From NCBI RefSeq assembly GCF_026153455.1, contig NZ_CP110629.1:1116001-1180000 (forward strand): 64,000 bases of DNA. The letters are read 5' to 3'. Positions 43,398-53,261 of this stretch are shown here, piece by piece; the first letter of the stretch is position 1; each line of letters starts with the position of its first letter. The stretch comes from Marinimicrobium sp. C6131 (GTDB taxonomy: Bacteria > Pseudomonadota > Gammaproteobacteria > Pseudomonadales > Cellvibrionaceae). Under the pieces are notes generated by a model. The model ran no database searches. It saw nothing but the letters and a program-made list of their open reading frames with translations, and was not told the origin of the DNA. The translations under genes and the position numbers were made by a program.

Positions 43398-44671
43398 TGA
43401 CACCTCTGTGGTGGGTCATGGCCCTGATGGTGGTCGTGGCCCTGGCGTTTTTTCTTTGGCCCATGCGACGCAAGGCGACCGGCTCTCACCTTGAGCAGGT
43501 GCGCCGGCACTATCTGGAAACCAATGTCGCACTGTTCCGCAAGTACCTCGCGGAGTTGAAGGCGGACCGGGATGCGGGCCGTATCAACGAGGAGACGTTC
43601 GAGCAGTTGAAACTCGAGCAGGAGCGGGCGCTTTTGGAGGAGGAGCGGGAGCTGGCCAGCAGTAAACCCGTGCGCGGACGCGCCTTGCCGGGGGGTCGTG
43701 TATTGATCATCGTGGCGGCGGTGTCCATGATCGGCAGCCTGGCGTTCTACCAGTGGCGTGGCGCCAGCGAGGATGTGTTCCTGGCCAATCTCCAGGCGAA
43801 CAAGGCGCGCCTGGATCGGGAAGAACGGATGAGCGATCAGCGGGTGGATCCGAGTCGCACCTGGGAGCTGGTCGAGCACATCCAGGCGCGTCTGAAACGG
43901 GAACCGGAGTCAACACAATACCTGTTTCTGCTGGCTCACTATTCCCGCGAGCTGGGCCATTACGATCAGGCGGTCGATGCCTACGAGCGTATTCTGGCGC
44001 TGGAGCCCGGCTCGGCCCGGATTCGGGCCGAACTTGCGGAAACATTGTTCATCCGCGATGACAACCGGATCGGTGAACGCGCCCGCTCACTCATCGACGA
44101 GGCGTTGGCCGCTGACCCGCAGGAAACCACGGCCCTGGGTCTGGCGGGTATCGATGCGTTCGGTAAGCGCGACTTTCAGGAAGCCATTGACTATTGGCAA
44201 CGTGCCCTCGATGTGATGAATCCCCAGTCCGGGAATGCCATGGCGTTTCAGCGGGGCATCGAGCGCGCCCGCGAGGCGCTGGGTCAGACGGGCGAGTCCA
44301 GTGCCCCCGAGATTTCCGAGGGTCAGGTCAGCATTACGGTCGAAGTGACACTGGATGAACAAGTCCAGTACGACGGCGACGAAACGGTGTTTGTTTACGC
44401 CCGCGCCTGGGACGGATCACCCATGCCCCTGGCCATCCGGCGCATATCGGCAAGCCAATTGCCAATATCCATTACTTTGGATGAAACTATGGCCATGTCT
44501 CCTTCGGCCTCATTGGCGACGGTCGAACAGGTGGAACTGGTGGCGCGGCTGTCTCCCAGTGGCGATGCCGTGCCCCAGGCCGGAGATTGGGAAGGGCGTA
44601 TGGGGCCGGTGGACGTGGGGAACGCCTCCGATTCCCTGACGTTGGTCATCGACGAGCCCATCGCCGAATAG
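43394..44671 (+). CDS. ccmI: Cytochrome c maturation TPR protein CcmI
   Basis: A 425-residue protein with an N-terminal membrane segment (WWVMALMVVVALAFFLWPM), a second one near residues 98-114, TPR repeats in the middle (YLFLLAHYSRELGHYDQAVDAYERILALEPGSA) and a C-terminal periplasmic domain. It brings apocytochromes to the CcmF/H complex. It overlaps ccmH by four bases. Confidence 0.9.
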   Translation: MMTPLWWVMALMVVVALAFFLWPMRRKATGSHLEQVRRHYLETNVALFRKYLAELKADRDAGRINEETFEQLKLEQERALLEEERELASSKPVRGRALPGGRVLIIVAAVSMIGSLAFYQWRGASEDVFLANLQANKARLDREERMSDQRVDPSRTWELVEHIQARLKREPESTQYLFLLAHYSRELGHYDQAVDAYERILALEPGSARIRAELAETLFIRDDNRIGERARSLIDEALAADPQETTALGLAGIDAFGKRDFQEAIDYWQRALDVMNPQSGNAMAFQRGIERAREALGQTGESSAPEISEGQVSITVEVTLDEQVQYDGDETVFVYARAWDGSPMPLAIRRISASQLPISITLDETMAMSPSASLATVEQVELVARLSPSGDAVPQAGDWEGRMGPVDVGNASDSLTLVIDEPIAE

Positions 44672-44809
44672 CACAAATCCGTGTAGAATCCCCGCTTTTG
44701 CTACCCGCGTCCGGAGGCACGCCCCGGATGCGGTAAAATTCTAATGATTTCAATGGGCTAGGCGACGGCTTTCCGGGCGCCAAACGTCGAAACAGAGTGA
44801 TAGGGACCT

Positions 44810-47800
44810 ATGCGCCTCAAGTGTATCAAGCTGGTCGGTTTTAAATCCTTCGTCGACCCGACCACGGTCAACTTTCCCAGCAATCTGTGCGCGGTAGTGG
44901 GCCCCAATGGCTGCGGCAAGTCCAATATTATCGACGCCGTCCGCTGGGTGATGGGGGAGTCCTCCGCCAAGAACCTGCGCGGCGAAGCCATGACGGATGT
45001 CATTTTCAATGGCTCCAACGCCCGCAAACCCGTGGGACAGGCCTCCATTGAGCTGGTTTTTGACAACTCCGACAAGACGGTTCAGGGCGAATACGCCGCG
45101 TTCAATGAAATCTCCATCAAGCGGAAAGTGACCCGCGATGCCCAGAATTTCTACTACCTGAACGGCACCAAATGCCGCCGCCGCGATATCACCGATATTT
45201 TCCTGGGCACCGGTCTTGGTCCGCGTAGCTATGCCATCATCGAACAGGGGATGATTTCGCGGTTGATCGAAGCCAAGCCGGAAGAGCTGCGGGTCTATAT
45301 CGAAGAAGCGGCAGGGATTTCAAAGTACAAGGAGCGGCGCCGTGACACCGAAAACCGCATGCGCCGCACCCAGGAGAACCTCGAGCGCCTGACCGATATT
45401 CGCGACGAGCTGGAGCGCCAGCTCAGTCGTCTGCAGCGCCAGGCCCAGGCGGCGGAGAAGTATACGGAATACAAAAAAGAGGAACGTCTGCTCAAGGCCC
45501 AGTTACAGGCGCTGAAGTATCGCAATCTGGATGATCAGGCCAAGACCAAGCAGACCGGCATTCGCGACCTGGAGCTACGCATGGAATCCTTCGTCACCGA
45601 CCAGGTGAACAAGGACACCCAGATCGAGAAATGTCGCAGCCAGTACACCGAACTTCAGGACAAGTTCAACGAGGTTCAGGGCCGTTATTACGCCATCGGG
45701 GCGGACATTGCCCGCATCGAGCAGACCATCCAGCACGCCCAGGAACGCAGCCGCCAACTGCAGACCGACCTGGAGCAGACCGAACGGGACAGCCGCGAAG
45801 CCGAGGACAGCCTGCAGTTCGACCGGGAAAAGGCCGAGGGCTGGGAAGCGGAGCTGATGGAGATCGAGCCGGAATTGGAGCTGGTGCGCGCCGCCGAGGA
45901 ATCCTCCGGCGATGCCCTGCAGGAATCCGAAGAAGCCATGCAGCGCTGGCAGAGTGAGTGGGACGCCTTCAACCAGCGAGCGGCGGAGCCACGGCAGCGG
46001 GCGGAAGTGCAGCAATCCCGGATTCAACACCTGGAGCAGGTCCAGCAGCGCTTGTTGCAGCGGATTGAAAAACTCAAGGAAGAGAAGTCCAATCTCCAGT
46101 TGGGCTCTGATGATGAAGAAATCGAACAGCTGAACGAGCAACTGGCCGAACTGGACCTGGTGGTCGAGGAAAAACGCGGCCGCAGCGAAGCGCTGGGCGA
46201 GGAACTGGACGCTCGCCGGGAGAGCAACAACCGCTTGGCCGACGAACTCGATCAGGCGCGCAGCAAGCTGCAGAGCCTGCGCGGTCGCCACGCCTCCCTG
46301 GAAGCCCTGCAGCAGGCGGCCCTGGGCGAGAAAAGCGAAGCGGTGGCCGACTGGCTGGCGGAGCAGCAACTCACCGATCAGCCCCGGGTGGCCGAGACCC
46401 TGACCGTATCGGACGGCTGGGACAAGGCCGTCGAAACCGCCCTGGGCAACAGCCTTCAGGCCGTCTGCGTAGACGGTTTTGATGCCGTGGCCAATACTCT
46501 GGCCGGGCTCAGTCAGGGCGAACTGGTGTTGATGGACACCGCCCGCCGGCCGGGCGCCAGTACCGGCGACAAGGCGGAACGCCTGCTCGACAAGGTGCAG
46601 GCCGACTGGGACCTGAGCGAGCTGCTGCACGGCGTCTACATCGCCGAAGACCTACCCTCCGCCCTGGCCCTGCGCTCACAGCTGGAGGCCGGCGAGTCGG
46701 TCATTACCCGCGACGGCCTGTGGCTCGGCCCCCAGTGGCTGAAAGTGGCCCGGGACACCGACGCCAGCGATGGTGTGATCGCCCGTCGCCAGGAACTGGA
46801 AGAGCTGGACGCCAGTATTGCCGAACTGGAAGAAACGGTTGCCCGGCTGGATGAGGCCCGCACCGAAGGGCGTGAAGCCGTCCAGACGCTGGAGCGTGAG
46901 CGGGAAACCCTGCGCCGTGAGTCTGACGAGCAGAGTCGGCGCGCGGGAGAGCTTCGGGCCCAGTTGAGCGCCAAGCAGGCCCGTATCGAACAGATCAGTG
47001 TGCGCCGGGAGCGCACCGAAACGGAAATCCGCGAGGCCAGCGAACAGCTGGATCAGGAGGGCGAACAGCTGGCTGAGGCCCGCATGATCCTCAGCGAAGC
47101 CATCGAATCCATGGAAATGGACACCGATGAGCGCGAGCGCCTGTTGCAGCAGCGCGATGAAATTCGCAGCGGCCTGGACCAGGCCCGGCAAAAGGCCCGG
47201 CACGATCGCGACAAGGCCCATGAAATGGCCATGCGCGCCCAGTCATTGAAAACCCAGTTGGACAGTATCCGCCTGGGTATCAGTCGGCTGCAGGAACAGA
47301 CCCAGCGGCTGCGCGAGCGCAAAGAGCAGTTACTCGAGGCGCTCGGCGAAGCGCGGGATCCCGCTGAAGAGCATCAGTTGGAGCTGGAAGCCAACCTGGA
47401 CAAACGGCTCGCCGTCGAAGGCGAGCTGAGCGAGGCCCGGCGCGCGCTGGAAGAGGTCGAGCAGGAATTGCGCACCGCCGAGCAGGCCCGGCACAAGGCC
47501 GAGCAGGAAGTCCAGGCCGTGCGCGCCCATCTGGAGCAGGAGCGCCTGGCCGCACAGACCTTTGAAGTCCAGCGGGCCGGACTCGCCCAGCAACTCAAAG
47601 AAGATGAATTCGATCTGGAGACGCTGCTGGCGGAGCTGCCCGAGGATGCCGAGGTGAAACCTCTGGAGCAGGAACTGGAGCAGGTGGCCGGCCGCATTGC
47701 GCGCCTGGGGGCGATCAACCTGGCGGCGATTGACGAGTACCAGACCGAGTCCGAGCGCAAACAATACCTGGATGCCCAGGACGAGGATCTGCGCGAGGCC

Positions 47801-48319
47801 CTGGAAACCCTGGAAAACGCCATCCGCAAAATTGACCGCGAGACCCGCACCCGCTTCAAGGAGACCTTTGACGAGGTCAACAAGTCCCTACAGGAGCTGT
47901 TCCCGAAAGTGTTCGGTGGTGGGCACGCTTATCTGGAACTTACCGGTGAAGATTTACTCGATACCGGTATTGCCATTATGGCGCGGCCTCCGGGCAAGCG
48001 GAACAGCACCATTCACCTGCTCTCGGGCGGGGAGAAGGCACTGACCGCCATTGCGCTGGTGTTCTCGATTTTCCGTCTGAACCCGGCACCGTTCTGTATG
48101 CTGGACGAAGTGGACGCGCCGCTGGATGACGCCAACGTGGGGCGTTACGCCCGCATGGTGGAAGAGATGGCCCAGCACGTGCAATTCATTTACATTACAC
48201 ACAACAAGATTGCCATGGAGATGGCGCACCAACTGATGGGTGTTACCATGCACGAGCCGGGCGTTTCCCGCCTGGTGACCGTGGATGTGGACGAAGCCGC
48301 GGAACTGGCAGCGGTATAA
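44810..48319 (+). CDS. smc: Chromosome segregation protein SMC
   Basis: A 1169-residue SMC. The N-terminal Walker A is GPNGCGKSNIIDAVRWVMGE, followed by two long coiled coils around a hinge at about residues 500-650 (ADWLAEQQLTDQPRVAETL through VARDTDASDGVIARR). The C-terminal signature is HLLSGGEKALTAIALVFS and Walker B is PFCMLDEVDAPLDDANV. It compacts and segregates the chromosome, usually with ScpA/ScpB. zipA and ligA follow, the usual order. Confidence 0.96.
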   Translation: MRLKCIKLVGFKSFVDPTTVNFPSNLCAVVGPNGCGKSNIIDAVRWVMGESSAKNLRGEAMTDVIFNGSNARKPVGQASIELVFDNSDKTVQGEYAAFNEISIKRKVTRDAQNFYYLNGTKCRRRDITDIFLGTGLGPRSYAIIEQGMISRLIEAKPEELRVYIEEAAGISKYKERRRDTENRMRRTQENLERLTDIRDELERQLSRLQRQAQAAEKYTEYKKEERLLKAQLQALKYRNLDDQAKTKQTGIRDLELRMESFVTDQVNKDTQIEKCRSQYTELQDKFNEVQGRYYAIGADIARIEQTIQHAQERSRQLQTDLEQTERDSREAEDSLQFDREKAEGWEAELMEIEPELELVRAAEESSGDALQESEEAMQRWQSEWDAFNQRAAEPRQRAEVQQSRIQHLEQVQQRLLQRIEKLKEEKSNLQLGSDDEEIEQLNEQLAELDLVVEEKRGRSEALGEELDARRESNNRLADELDQARSKLQSLRGRHASLEALQQAALGEKSEAVADWLAEQQLTDQPRVAETLTVSDGWDKAVETALGNSLQAVCVDGFDAVANTLAGLSQGELVLMDTARRPGASTGDKAERLLDKVQADWDLSELLHGVYIAEDLPSALALRSQLEAGESVITRDGLWLGPQWLKVARDTDASDGVIARRQELEELDASIAELEETVARLDEARTEGREAVQTLERERETLRRESDEQSRRAGELRAQLSAKQARIEQISVRRERTETEIREASEQLDQEGEQLAEARMILSEAIESMEMDTDERERLLQQRDEIRSGLDQARQKARHDRDKAHEMAMRAQSLKTQLDSIRLGISRLQEQTQRLRERKEQLLEALGEARDPAEEHQLELEANLDKRLAVEGELSEARRALEEVEQELRTAEQARHKAEQEVQAVRAHLEQERLAAQTFEVQRAGLAQQLKEDEFDLETLLAELPEDAEVKPLEQELEQVAGRIARLGAINLAAIDEYQTESERKQYLDAQDEDLREALETLENAIRKIDRETRTRFKETFDEVNKSLQELFPKVFGGGHAYLELTGEDLLDTGIAIMARPPGKRNSTIHLLSGGEKALTAIALVFSIFRLNPAPFCMLDEVDAPLDDANVGRYARMVEEMAQHVQFIYITHNKIAMEMAHQLMGVTMHEPGVSRLVTVDVDEAAELAAV

Positions 48320-48364
48320 TGCGCCTCGGGCGAGCAGACAACGGAGTAACTGACGGTTAACGCT

Positions 48365-49591
48365 ATGGGTGACTGGCTGACGATACTGATTATCTTGCTG
48401 ATCCTCGGGATTCTGCTCGATGGCTGGCGGCGCATGCACAATGCCCGGAAGGACTCCCTGAAAGTCTCTCCGTCGATGCGTCGCTCTGCAGGGCAAAGCC
48501 GCTCGGAGGCCGACGATTACAGCGCCGAGCTGCCCAATGGCGGGGCCCGGGTCGTGGCTTATCGTGAGACGCCGGAAGACGAGCGTCCGTTTCACCGTGC
48601 GCCGGTCGACGAAGTCGACGACGATCTTGAATTCGATGATAGTGCAGACGACAGGGAAGAGGACCGTGAAGAGGACGGGGAGTTGGCCGAGGATGACGAG
48701 GCGAACCTCGACGAGCAACTGGCCGAGTTGGACGGCCTGGATGGCGAAACTCCCGAGTCTGACACCCGACCACCGGCCACCTCGCGCCTGTCTTCCGATC
48801 GTCAGCGCTCTGACACCCACCGGGGTATTCCGGAGCAGGTCACACTGAATCTGGACGAGTCGGTGCCCATCCTGATGGAAACCACCGGCGACGATACCTT
48901 TGAGGACGACCCGGAGCGGATCGAGCCCACCCTGGGCGGGAGTGCGGACAGTGCACCCGCCAAGGCCAGGGCCGCCCAGCCGGAGACGGCCAGGCCAGCG
49001 CGCCCCGAGCCGCGCAAGCCCGAGCCGCCGACGGCGAAGCCCGCCAGGCCTGCAGCGCCCAAACCCGAATCCCGCAAGCCTGAGAAGGCGGCCGCAGCGG
49101 CCCGCAAGCCCAGACCCGACGACGCACCCAAGGCGCCACCGCAACCCGAAGAAGTGCTGATAGTGAACGTGATGGCACCCAGTGGCGAGCAGTTCCGGGG
49201 TGATGCCCTGCTGGATTCTCTGGTATCAGCGGGCCTGCGCTTCGGGGACATGAACATTTTCCACCGCTACGAAGGGGCCAAAGGCGGCGGCCCGATTCTG
49301 TTCAGTCTGGCCAATATGGTCAAACCGGGCGTTTTCGATCTGGACACCATGGCGGACTTCACCACACCCGGGGTCAGCCTGTTTATGACGTTGCCTCTCG
49401 AAGAGCGCGTTGAACTGGAAAACGTGGAAGTGTTCGATGAAATGCTCGAGGCGGCTCGGGCCATCGCCCTTGAACTGGGGGGTGAACTCAAGGATGAAAA
49501 TCGCAGCGTCATGACCCGGCAGACCCAGGAGCATTGCCGCCAGCGAATTCACGAGTTCGAGCGCAAGCAACTTTCCCGGATGCCGCACTAG
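48365..49591 (+). CDS. zipA: Cell division protein ZipA
   Basis: A 408-residue protein with one N-terminal membrane helix (WLTILIILLILGILLDGW), a long acidic then Pro/Ala/Lys-rich linker (about residues 70-265) and a C-terminal FtsZ-binding domain beginning VLIVNVMAPSGEQFRGDALLDSL. It tethers FtsZ to the membrane in gammaproteobacteria. It lies 45 bases after smc and before ligA. Confidence 0.93.
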   Translation: MGDWLTILIILLILGILLDGWRRMHNARKDSLKVSPSMRRSAGQSRSEADDYSAELPNGGARVVAYRETPEDERPFHRAPVDEVDDDLEFDDSADDREEDREEDGELAEDDEANLDEQLAELDGLDGETPESDTRPPATSRLSSDRQRSDTHRGIPEQVTLNLDESVPILMETTGDDTFEDDPERIEPTLGGSADSAPAKARAAQPETARPARPEPRKPEPPTAKPARPAAPKPESRKPEKAAAAARKPRPDDAPKAPPQPEEVLIVNVMAPSGEQFRGDALLDSLVSAGLRFGDMNIFHRYEGAKGGGPILFSLANMVKPGVFDLDTMADFTTPGVSLFMTLPLEERVELENVEVFDEMLEAARAIALELGGELKDENRSVMTRQTQEHCRQRIHEFERKQLSRMPH

Positions 49592-49663
49592 GTGGCATGA
49601 ACGCGAACGCGGCGCTGAACGCTCTGATACCGATGTAACCCGACTGCCAGGATAACCCTGTAC

Positions 49664-51709
49664 ATGGCCAAGTCCACCTCCGCCGTTCCGGCCGAGACCA
49701 GCGCCCGGGCGCAAGCGCTCCGGGCCGAGATTCAGGAACACAACTACCGCTACTACGCGCTGGACGAGCCCCGGATTCCCGATGCGGCTTACGACCGGCT
49801 GATGCGCGAGTTGCAGGCGCTGGAAGCCGAGTATCCCGAGCTGGTGACGCCGGATTCACCCACCCAGCGGGTCGGCCAGACACCGCTGAGCGCGTTTGCG
49901 ACCGTCACCCACGAACTGCCGATGCTCTCCCTCGACAACGCCTTCGACGAGGAAGACCTGATCGCGTTCGACCGCCGGGTGCGGGAACGATTGCAGGATG
50001 AGGCGACCATCGAATACGCCTGCGAGCCCAAGCTCGACGGAATTGCCGTGAGCCTGCTGTACCGCGACGGGTTACTGGTGCGCGGCGCGACCCGGGGCGA
50101 CGGCACTCAGGGTGAGGACATTACCCAGAACGTCCGCACCATCGATTCCATTCCCCTGAAATTGCGCGGCTCGGGGTACCCCCGGGTTCTGGAAGTGCGC
50201 GGTGAAATTTACATGCCCAAGGCCGGCTTCGAGGCACTGAATGAAAAGGCCCGGGAGAAGGGCGAAAAACTGTTCGTCAACCCGCGCAATGCGGCGGCCG
50301 GCAGCCTGCGCCAGCTCGATGCGCGGATTACCGCCACCCGTCCTCTGGAAATGTGTGCCTACAGCGTGGGCTATGTCGAGGATGGCGAAGTGCCCGCCAA
50401 ACACTCGGAAACGCTTGAGGCTTTCCGCGACTGGGGGCTCAAAATCAACCGGGAAATGCGAGTGGTGCAGGGCGTTGAGGCCTGTATTGAGTACTATCGG
50501 CAGTTGGGCGAGCGCCGGGCCCAACTGGATTACGATATCGACGGTATCGTTTTTAAAGTAAACCGTCGGGATCTGCAGGAGGAGTTGGGCTTCGTGGCCC
50601 GGGCCCCGCGCTGGGCCATTGCCTACAAATTCCCCGCCCAGGAAGAGATGACCCGACTGCTCGACGTCGAGTTTCAGGTGGGGCGCACCGGCGCCGTGAC
50701 CCCCGTGGCCCGGCTGGAACCGGTATTTGTGGGGGGCGTAACGGTATCCAATGCCACCCTGCACAACCGTGATGAAATCGAACGACTGGGCGTCAAGATC
50801 GGTGATACCGTCATCGTGCGGCGTGCCGGGGATGTGATTCCGCAAATCGTCTCCGTGGTGGCGGATCGCCGCCCCGACGATGCCCGTGACATCGAATTTC
50901 CGGATCACTGCCCGGTGTGCGGCTCACCCGTAGAGCGTGTGCCGGGCGAGGCCGTGGCCCGCTGCGACGGTGGTCTGATCTGCGCTGCCCAGCGCAAGGA
51001 GGCCATCAAGCATTTCGTTTCGCGCAAAGCACTGGATGTGGACGGTCTGGGCGACAAGCTCGTGGACCAACTGGTGGAAAAGGGTCTGGTGAACGCCGTG
51101 GCGGATCTCTACCATCTGACGCGGGAGGATCTGATCGGGCTGGAGCGCATGGGCGAAAAGTCCGCGGACAACCTGCTCAACGCACTGGAAGCCAGCAAGC
51201 AGACCACTCTGGCGAAATTTATCTACGCGCTGGGCATTCGCGAGGTGGGTGAGGCCACGGCCCGCAACCTGGCACAGTATTACGGCAGCCTGGACGCCCT
51301 GGCCGAAGCGGACGAGCAGCACCTGCAGCAGGTGGAAGATATCGGTCCGGTGGTTGCCCATTTTGTCGCCGAGTTTTTTGATCAGCCCCACAACCGGGAC
51401 GCCGTGCAGGCGCTGCGCGATGCGGGGGTGCATTGGCCCGAGCAGGCGCCCATTGACCGGGATGCGTTGCCGCTGTCCGGGTTGACCTACGTCCTGACCG
51501 GCGCCCTGGAATCCCTGACCCGGGACGAAGCCAAGGAACGTCTGCAGGCATTGGGGGCCAAAGTCGCGGGCAGCGTATCGAAGAAAACCGACTATCTGGT
51601 GGCGGGCCCGGGCGCGGGCTCGAAACTGAAGAAAGCCGAGGAACTGGACGTGGACATAATGGACGAGGCCGGTTTGCTGGCGTTGTTGGCCAAGTGGGAG
51701 CAGACCTGA
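49664..51709 (+). CDS. ligA: NAD-dependent DNA ligase
   Basis: A 681-residue LigA. The N-terminal Ia domain holds YRYYALDEPRIPDAAYDRL, the adenylation lysine is in ACEPKLDGIAVSLLY, the OB part has GRTGAVTPVARLEPV, the zinc finger reads CPVCGSPVERVPGEAVARCDG, then HhH repeats and a C-terminal BRCT domain (LTYVLTGALESLTRDEAKERL). It seals nicks in replication and repair. The next gene starts in the stop codon (TGATG). Confidence 0.97.
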   Translation: MAKSTSAVPAETSARAQALRAEIQEHNYRYYALDEPRIPDAAYDRLMRELQALEAEYPELVTPDSPTQRVGQTPLSAFATVTHELPMLSLDNAFDEEDLIAFDRRVRERLQDEATIEYACEPKLDGIAVSLLYRDGLLVRGATRGDGTQGEDITQNVRTIDSIPLKLRGSGYPRVLEVRGEIYMPKAGFEALNEKAREKGEKLFVNPRNAAAGSLRQLDARITATRPLEMCAYSVGYVEDGEVPAKHSETLEAFRDWGLKINREMRVVQGVEACIEYYRQLGERRAQLDYDIDGIVFKVNRRDLQEELGFVARAPRWAIAYKFPAQEEMTRLLDVEFQVGRTGAVTPVARLEPVFVGGVTVSNATLHNRDEIERLGVKIGDTVIVRRAGDVIPQIVSVVADRRPDDARDIEFPDHCPVCGSPVERVPGEAVARCDGGLICAAQRKEAIKHFVSRKALDVDGLGDKLVDQLVEKGLVNAVADLYHLTREDLIGLERMGEKSADNLLNALEASKQTTLAKFIYALGIREVGEATARNLAQYYGSLDALAEADEQHLQQVEDIGPVVAHFVAEFFDQPHNRDAVQALRDAGVHWPEQAPIDRDALPLSGLTYVLTGALESLTRDEAKERLQALGAKVAGSVSKKTDYLVAGPGAGSKLKKAEELDVDIMDEAGLLALLAKWEQT

Positions 51710-52317
51710 TGAGAATTCCGAGCCTGATACTGGTGTTGGTATGCGCCGGGCTGGCGGGTTGTGCCTCGGCGCCCCCGAAGAGCAGTGACAATATCTGCGA
51801 CGTCTTTGACGAAAAGCGCGGCTGGTATAAAGATGCCCGCCGGGCCGAGCGCCGCTGGGGCTCGGATATCCCCACATTGATGGCGATGATGTACCAGGAA
51901 TCCACGTTCCGCTCCAAGGCCAAGCCGCCACGCACCAAAATTCTGTGGGTGATCCCCGGGCCGAGAAAAAGCAGCGCGTTCGGGTACGCCCAGGTCAAGG
52001 ACGAAACCTGGAAAGAGTATCAACGGATGAGTGGCAATCACTGGGCCAGCCGAAGCCACTTTGCCGACGCCATTGATTTTATTGGTTGGTACAATACCCA
52101 GAGCAACAAGCGGGTGGGGATTGGCAAAAACGACGCCCGTAATCTTTACCTGGCCTACCACGAAGGCCACGGGGGTTATGAACGGCGGACCTATGACCAG
52201 AAAGCGTGGCTGGTGGGTGTCGCCGGGAAGGTCGAGACTCGGGCGAAGCGCTACCGGGAGCAGTTGAAGTCCTGCGAGCGGCGTTTCAAGGGCCCTTGGT
52301 GGTGGCCGTTGCGGTGA
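51709..52317 (+). CDS. Lytic transglycosylase-like lipoprotein
   Basis: A 202-residue protein with a lipobox (LAGCAS, Cys at about residue 18). The segment LMAMMYQESTFRSKA contains a Glu in the place of the catalytic Glu of SLT-type lysozyme-like enzymes, followed by AFGYAQVKDETWKEYQ and NLYLAYHEGHGGYERR. This is the pattern of lipoproteins annotated as transglycosylase SLT domain proteins. It would cleave peptidoglycan from the periplasmic face. It is translationally coupled to ligA. Confidence 0.8.
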   Translation: MRIPSLILVLVCAGLAGCASAPPKSSDNICDVFDEKRGWYKDARRAERRWGSDIPTLMAMMYQESTFRSKAKPPRTKILWVIPGPRKSSAFGYAQVKDETWKEYQRMSGNHWASRSHFADAIDFIGWYNTQSNKRVGIGKNDARNLYLAYHEGHGGYERRTYDQKAWLVGVAGKVETRAKRYREQLKSCERRFKGPWWWPLR

Positions 52318-52323
52318 ACTGAT

Positions 52324-52353
52324 GTCGGATTACGCGCTGCGCGCCAATCCGAC
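52324..52353. repeat. REP-like palindrome
   Basis: GTCGGATT (52324-52331) pairs with AATCCGAC (52346-52353) around a GCGCTGCGCG centre. It belongs to the GTCGGGTTA-type subfamily seen at 293-322 and 62948-62980. Confidence 0.7.
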
Positions 52354-52390
52354 AAAAACATTGGTCAAGCAGTCGTGAAAAGGAGCGGCT

Positions 52391-52816
52391 ATGGATCAAG
52401 AATCGATTGTGTACGGTTGTATCAAGGACATGGCGTACCTTCCGTCGGAAGGCCAGCGCTTGCGGGTCAATCGCGATGCGATGCTGACGTTGCCGCACGC
52501 GGACGATTGGCCGTTTTTGTCCCAGGAGATGTTTTCGATCCCGCAGGTGGAGGTCCGCCCGGGGCATTACCAGACGGAGGTGATGCATTTCGGTGCGTCT
52601 TACAAAGCCGTTGAGTATGAGTGGGATCAGTGGATCGCACAGTTTGAGGATTTGCTGAGCAAGATGTACTGGGTCTCGGCCACGGTTCATCTGGAGACGG
52701 AGTTGTGCGGCACCCATACGTTTACCTGGGAGTCCACGGCGAATTACCACAAGCCGGGCTCGGGGGATATGCAGGTACGCTGCGAGTGGTCGCACGAGGG
52801 TGCGCTAGCGGTTTAA
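52391..52816 (+). CDS. Hypothetical soluble protein
   Basis: A 141-residue protein without membrane segments or a signal peptide; an AAAGGAGC ribosome binding site is 6-8 bases before the ATG. It is rich in aromatic residues in the middle (YKAVEYEWDQWIAQFEDLLSKMYW). No family is recognised. Confidence 0.68.
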   Translation: MDQESIVYGCIKDMAYLPSEGQRLRVNRDAMLTLPHADDWPFLSQEMFSIPQVEVRPGHYQTEVMHFGASYKAVEYEWDQWIAQFEDLLSKMYWVSATVHLETELCGTHTFTWESTANYHKPGSGDMQVRCEWSHEGALAV

Positions 52817-52906
52817 TGATGGCTACTGGATAACCTTCTCCATCACGATCTGAAGTTCCGATGGCGACACGATAACTTTCGTGCTAACCAGAGGGTCCGG
52901 CGGCTA

Positions 52907-52995
52907 CAAGGTAAGGGGTTTCGGAAACGCATAAACCCGTCCCTGGGGCTCCATCGCTTCTCCCTGAAGCGACGGTTCCGAAACCCCTTACCTTG
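52907..52995 (-). repeat. Hairpin element C (20-bp arms)
   Basis: Perfect 20-base arms (52907-52926, 52976-52995). Read on the minus strand the loop gives CCGT, a GCTTC-AGGGA-GAAGC hairpin, GAGCCCCAGGGACGGGTTTATGCGT. This matches the element A core in order and spacing. Confidence 0.85.
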
Positions 52996-53069
52996 CATCC
53001 GCCTCCGTGCGGTCGTAGCGACGCTGGGCGCGGCACCAAAGTTGCCTACGTTAGCAATGAGGCGGATGC
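52995..53069. repeat. Middle inverted repeat of the four-way complex
   Basis: GCATCCGCCTC (52995-53005) and GAGGCGGATGC (53059-53069) are perfect 11-base arms. The loop has a GTCG-TAG-CGAC hairpin near its start, then about 35 unpaired bases, the same general shape as the elements on either side, but without the GAGCC/CAGGG core. Confidence 0.75.
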
Positions 53070-53162
53070 GGGGTATAGCCATTGGAGACTCTCGGAGACA
53101 TGGATGTCGACGAGAAGCCCCCATGGATGGGTTCACGGCGGGTCTCCAATGGCTATACCCCG
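53069..53162 (+). repeat. Hairpin element D (21-bp arms)
   Basis: Perfect 21-base arms (53069-53089, 53142-53162). The loop contains GACA-TGGA-TGTC, then GAGAAGCCCCCATGG and GGGTTCACGGCGG, again the family core. It is in the orientation opposite to element C. Confidence 0.85.
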
Positions 53163-53261
53163 TAGCCGCCGGACTCCCCGATTTGTACGTAAGTCGCTTT
53201 AAAGCTGTCTTTTAAAGAGAGTTAGAGAACGCCAAATTTTAAAATCGATCAGAGGTAATCA

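Larger units (their letters stand above)
52895..53174. repeat. Nested inverted-repeat complex able to form a four-way junction
   Basis: An outer 13-base stem, GTCCGGCGGCTAC (52895-52907) with GTAGCCGCCGGAC (53162-53174), encloses three adjoining perfect inverted repeats: 52907-52926/52976-52995, 52995-53005/53059-53069 and 53069-53089/53142-53162. The stems share or abut single bases, so folding gives a closed junction with three arms. The first and third arms are copies of the hairpin-element family in opposite orientation. The complex fills the 445-base spacer before hemB. Confidence 0.85.

Noticed and set aside
48950..49150. Pro/Ala/Lys-rich repeat region as a DNA repeat
   Set aside because: It is the normal low-complexity linker of ZipA between its membrane anchor and FtsZ-binding domain.
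52895..53174. CRISPR array or integron attC site
   Set aside because: There are no evenly spaced direct repeats with unique spacers, and no RYYYAAC/GTTRRRY type core sites; the structure consists of adjoining inverted repeats.
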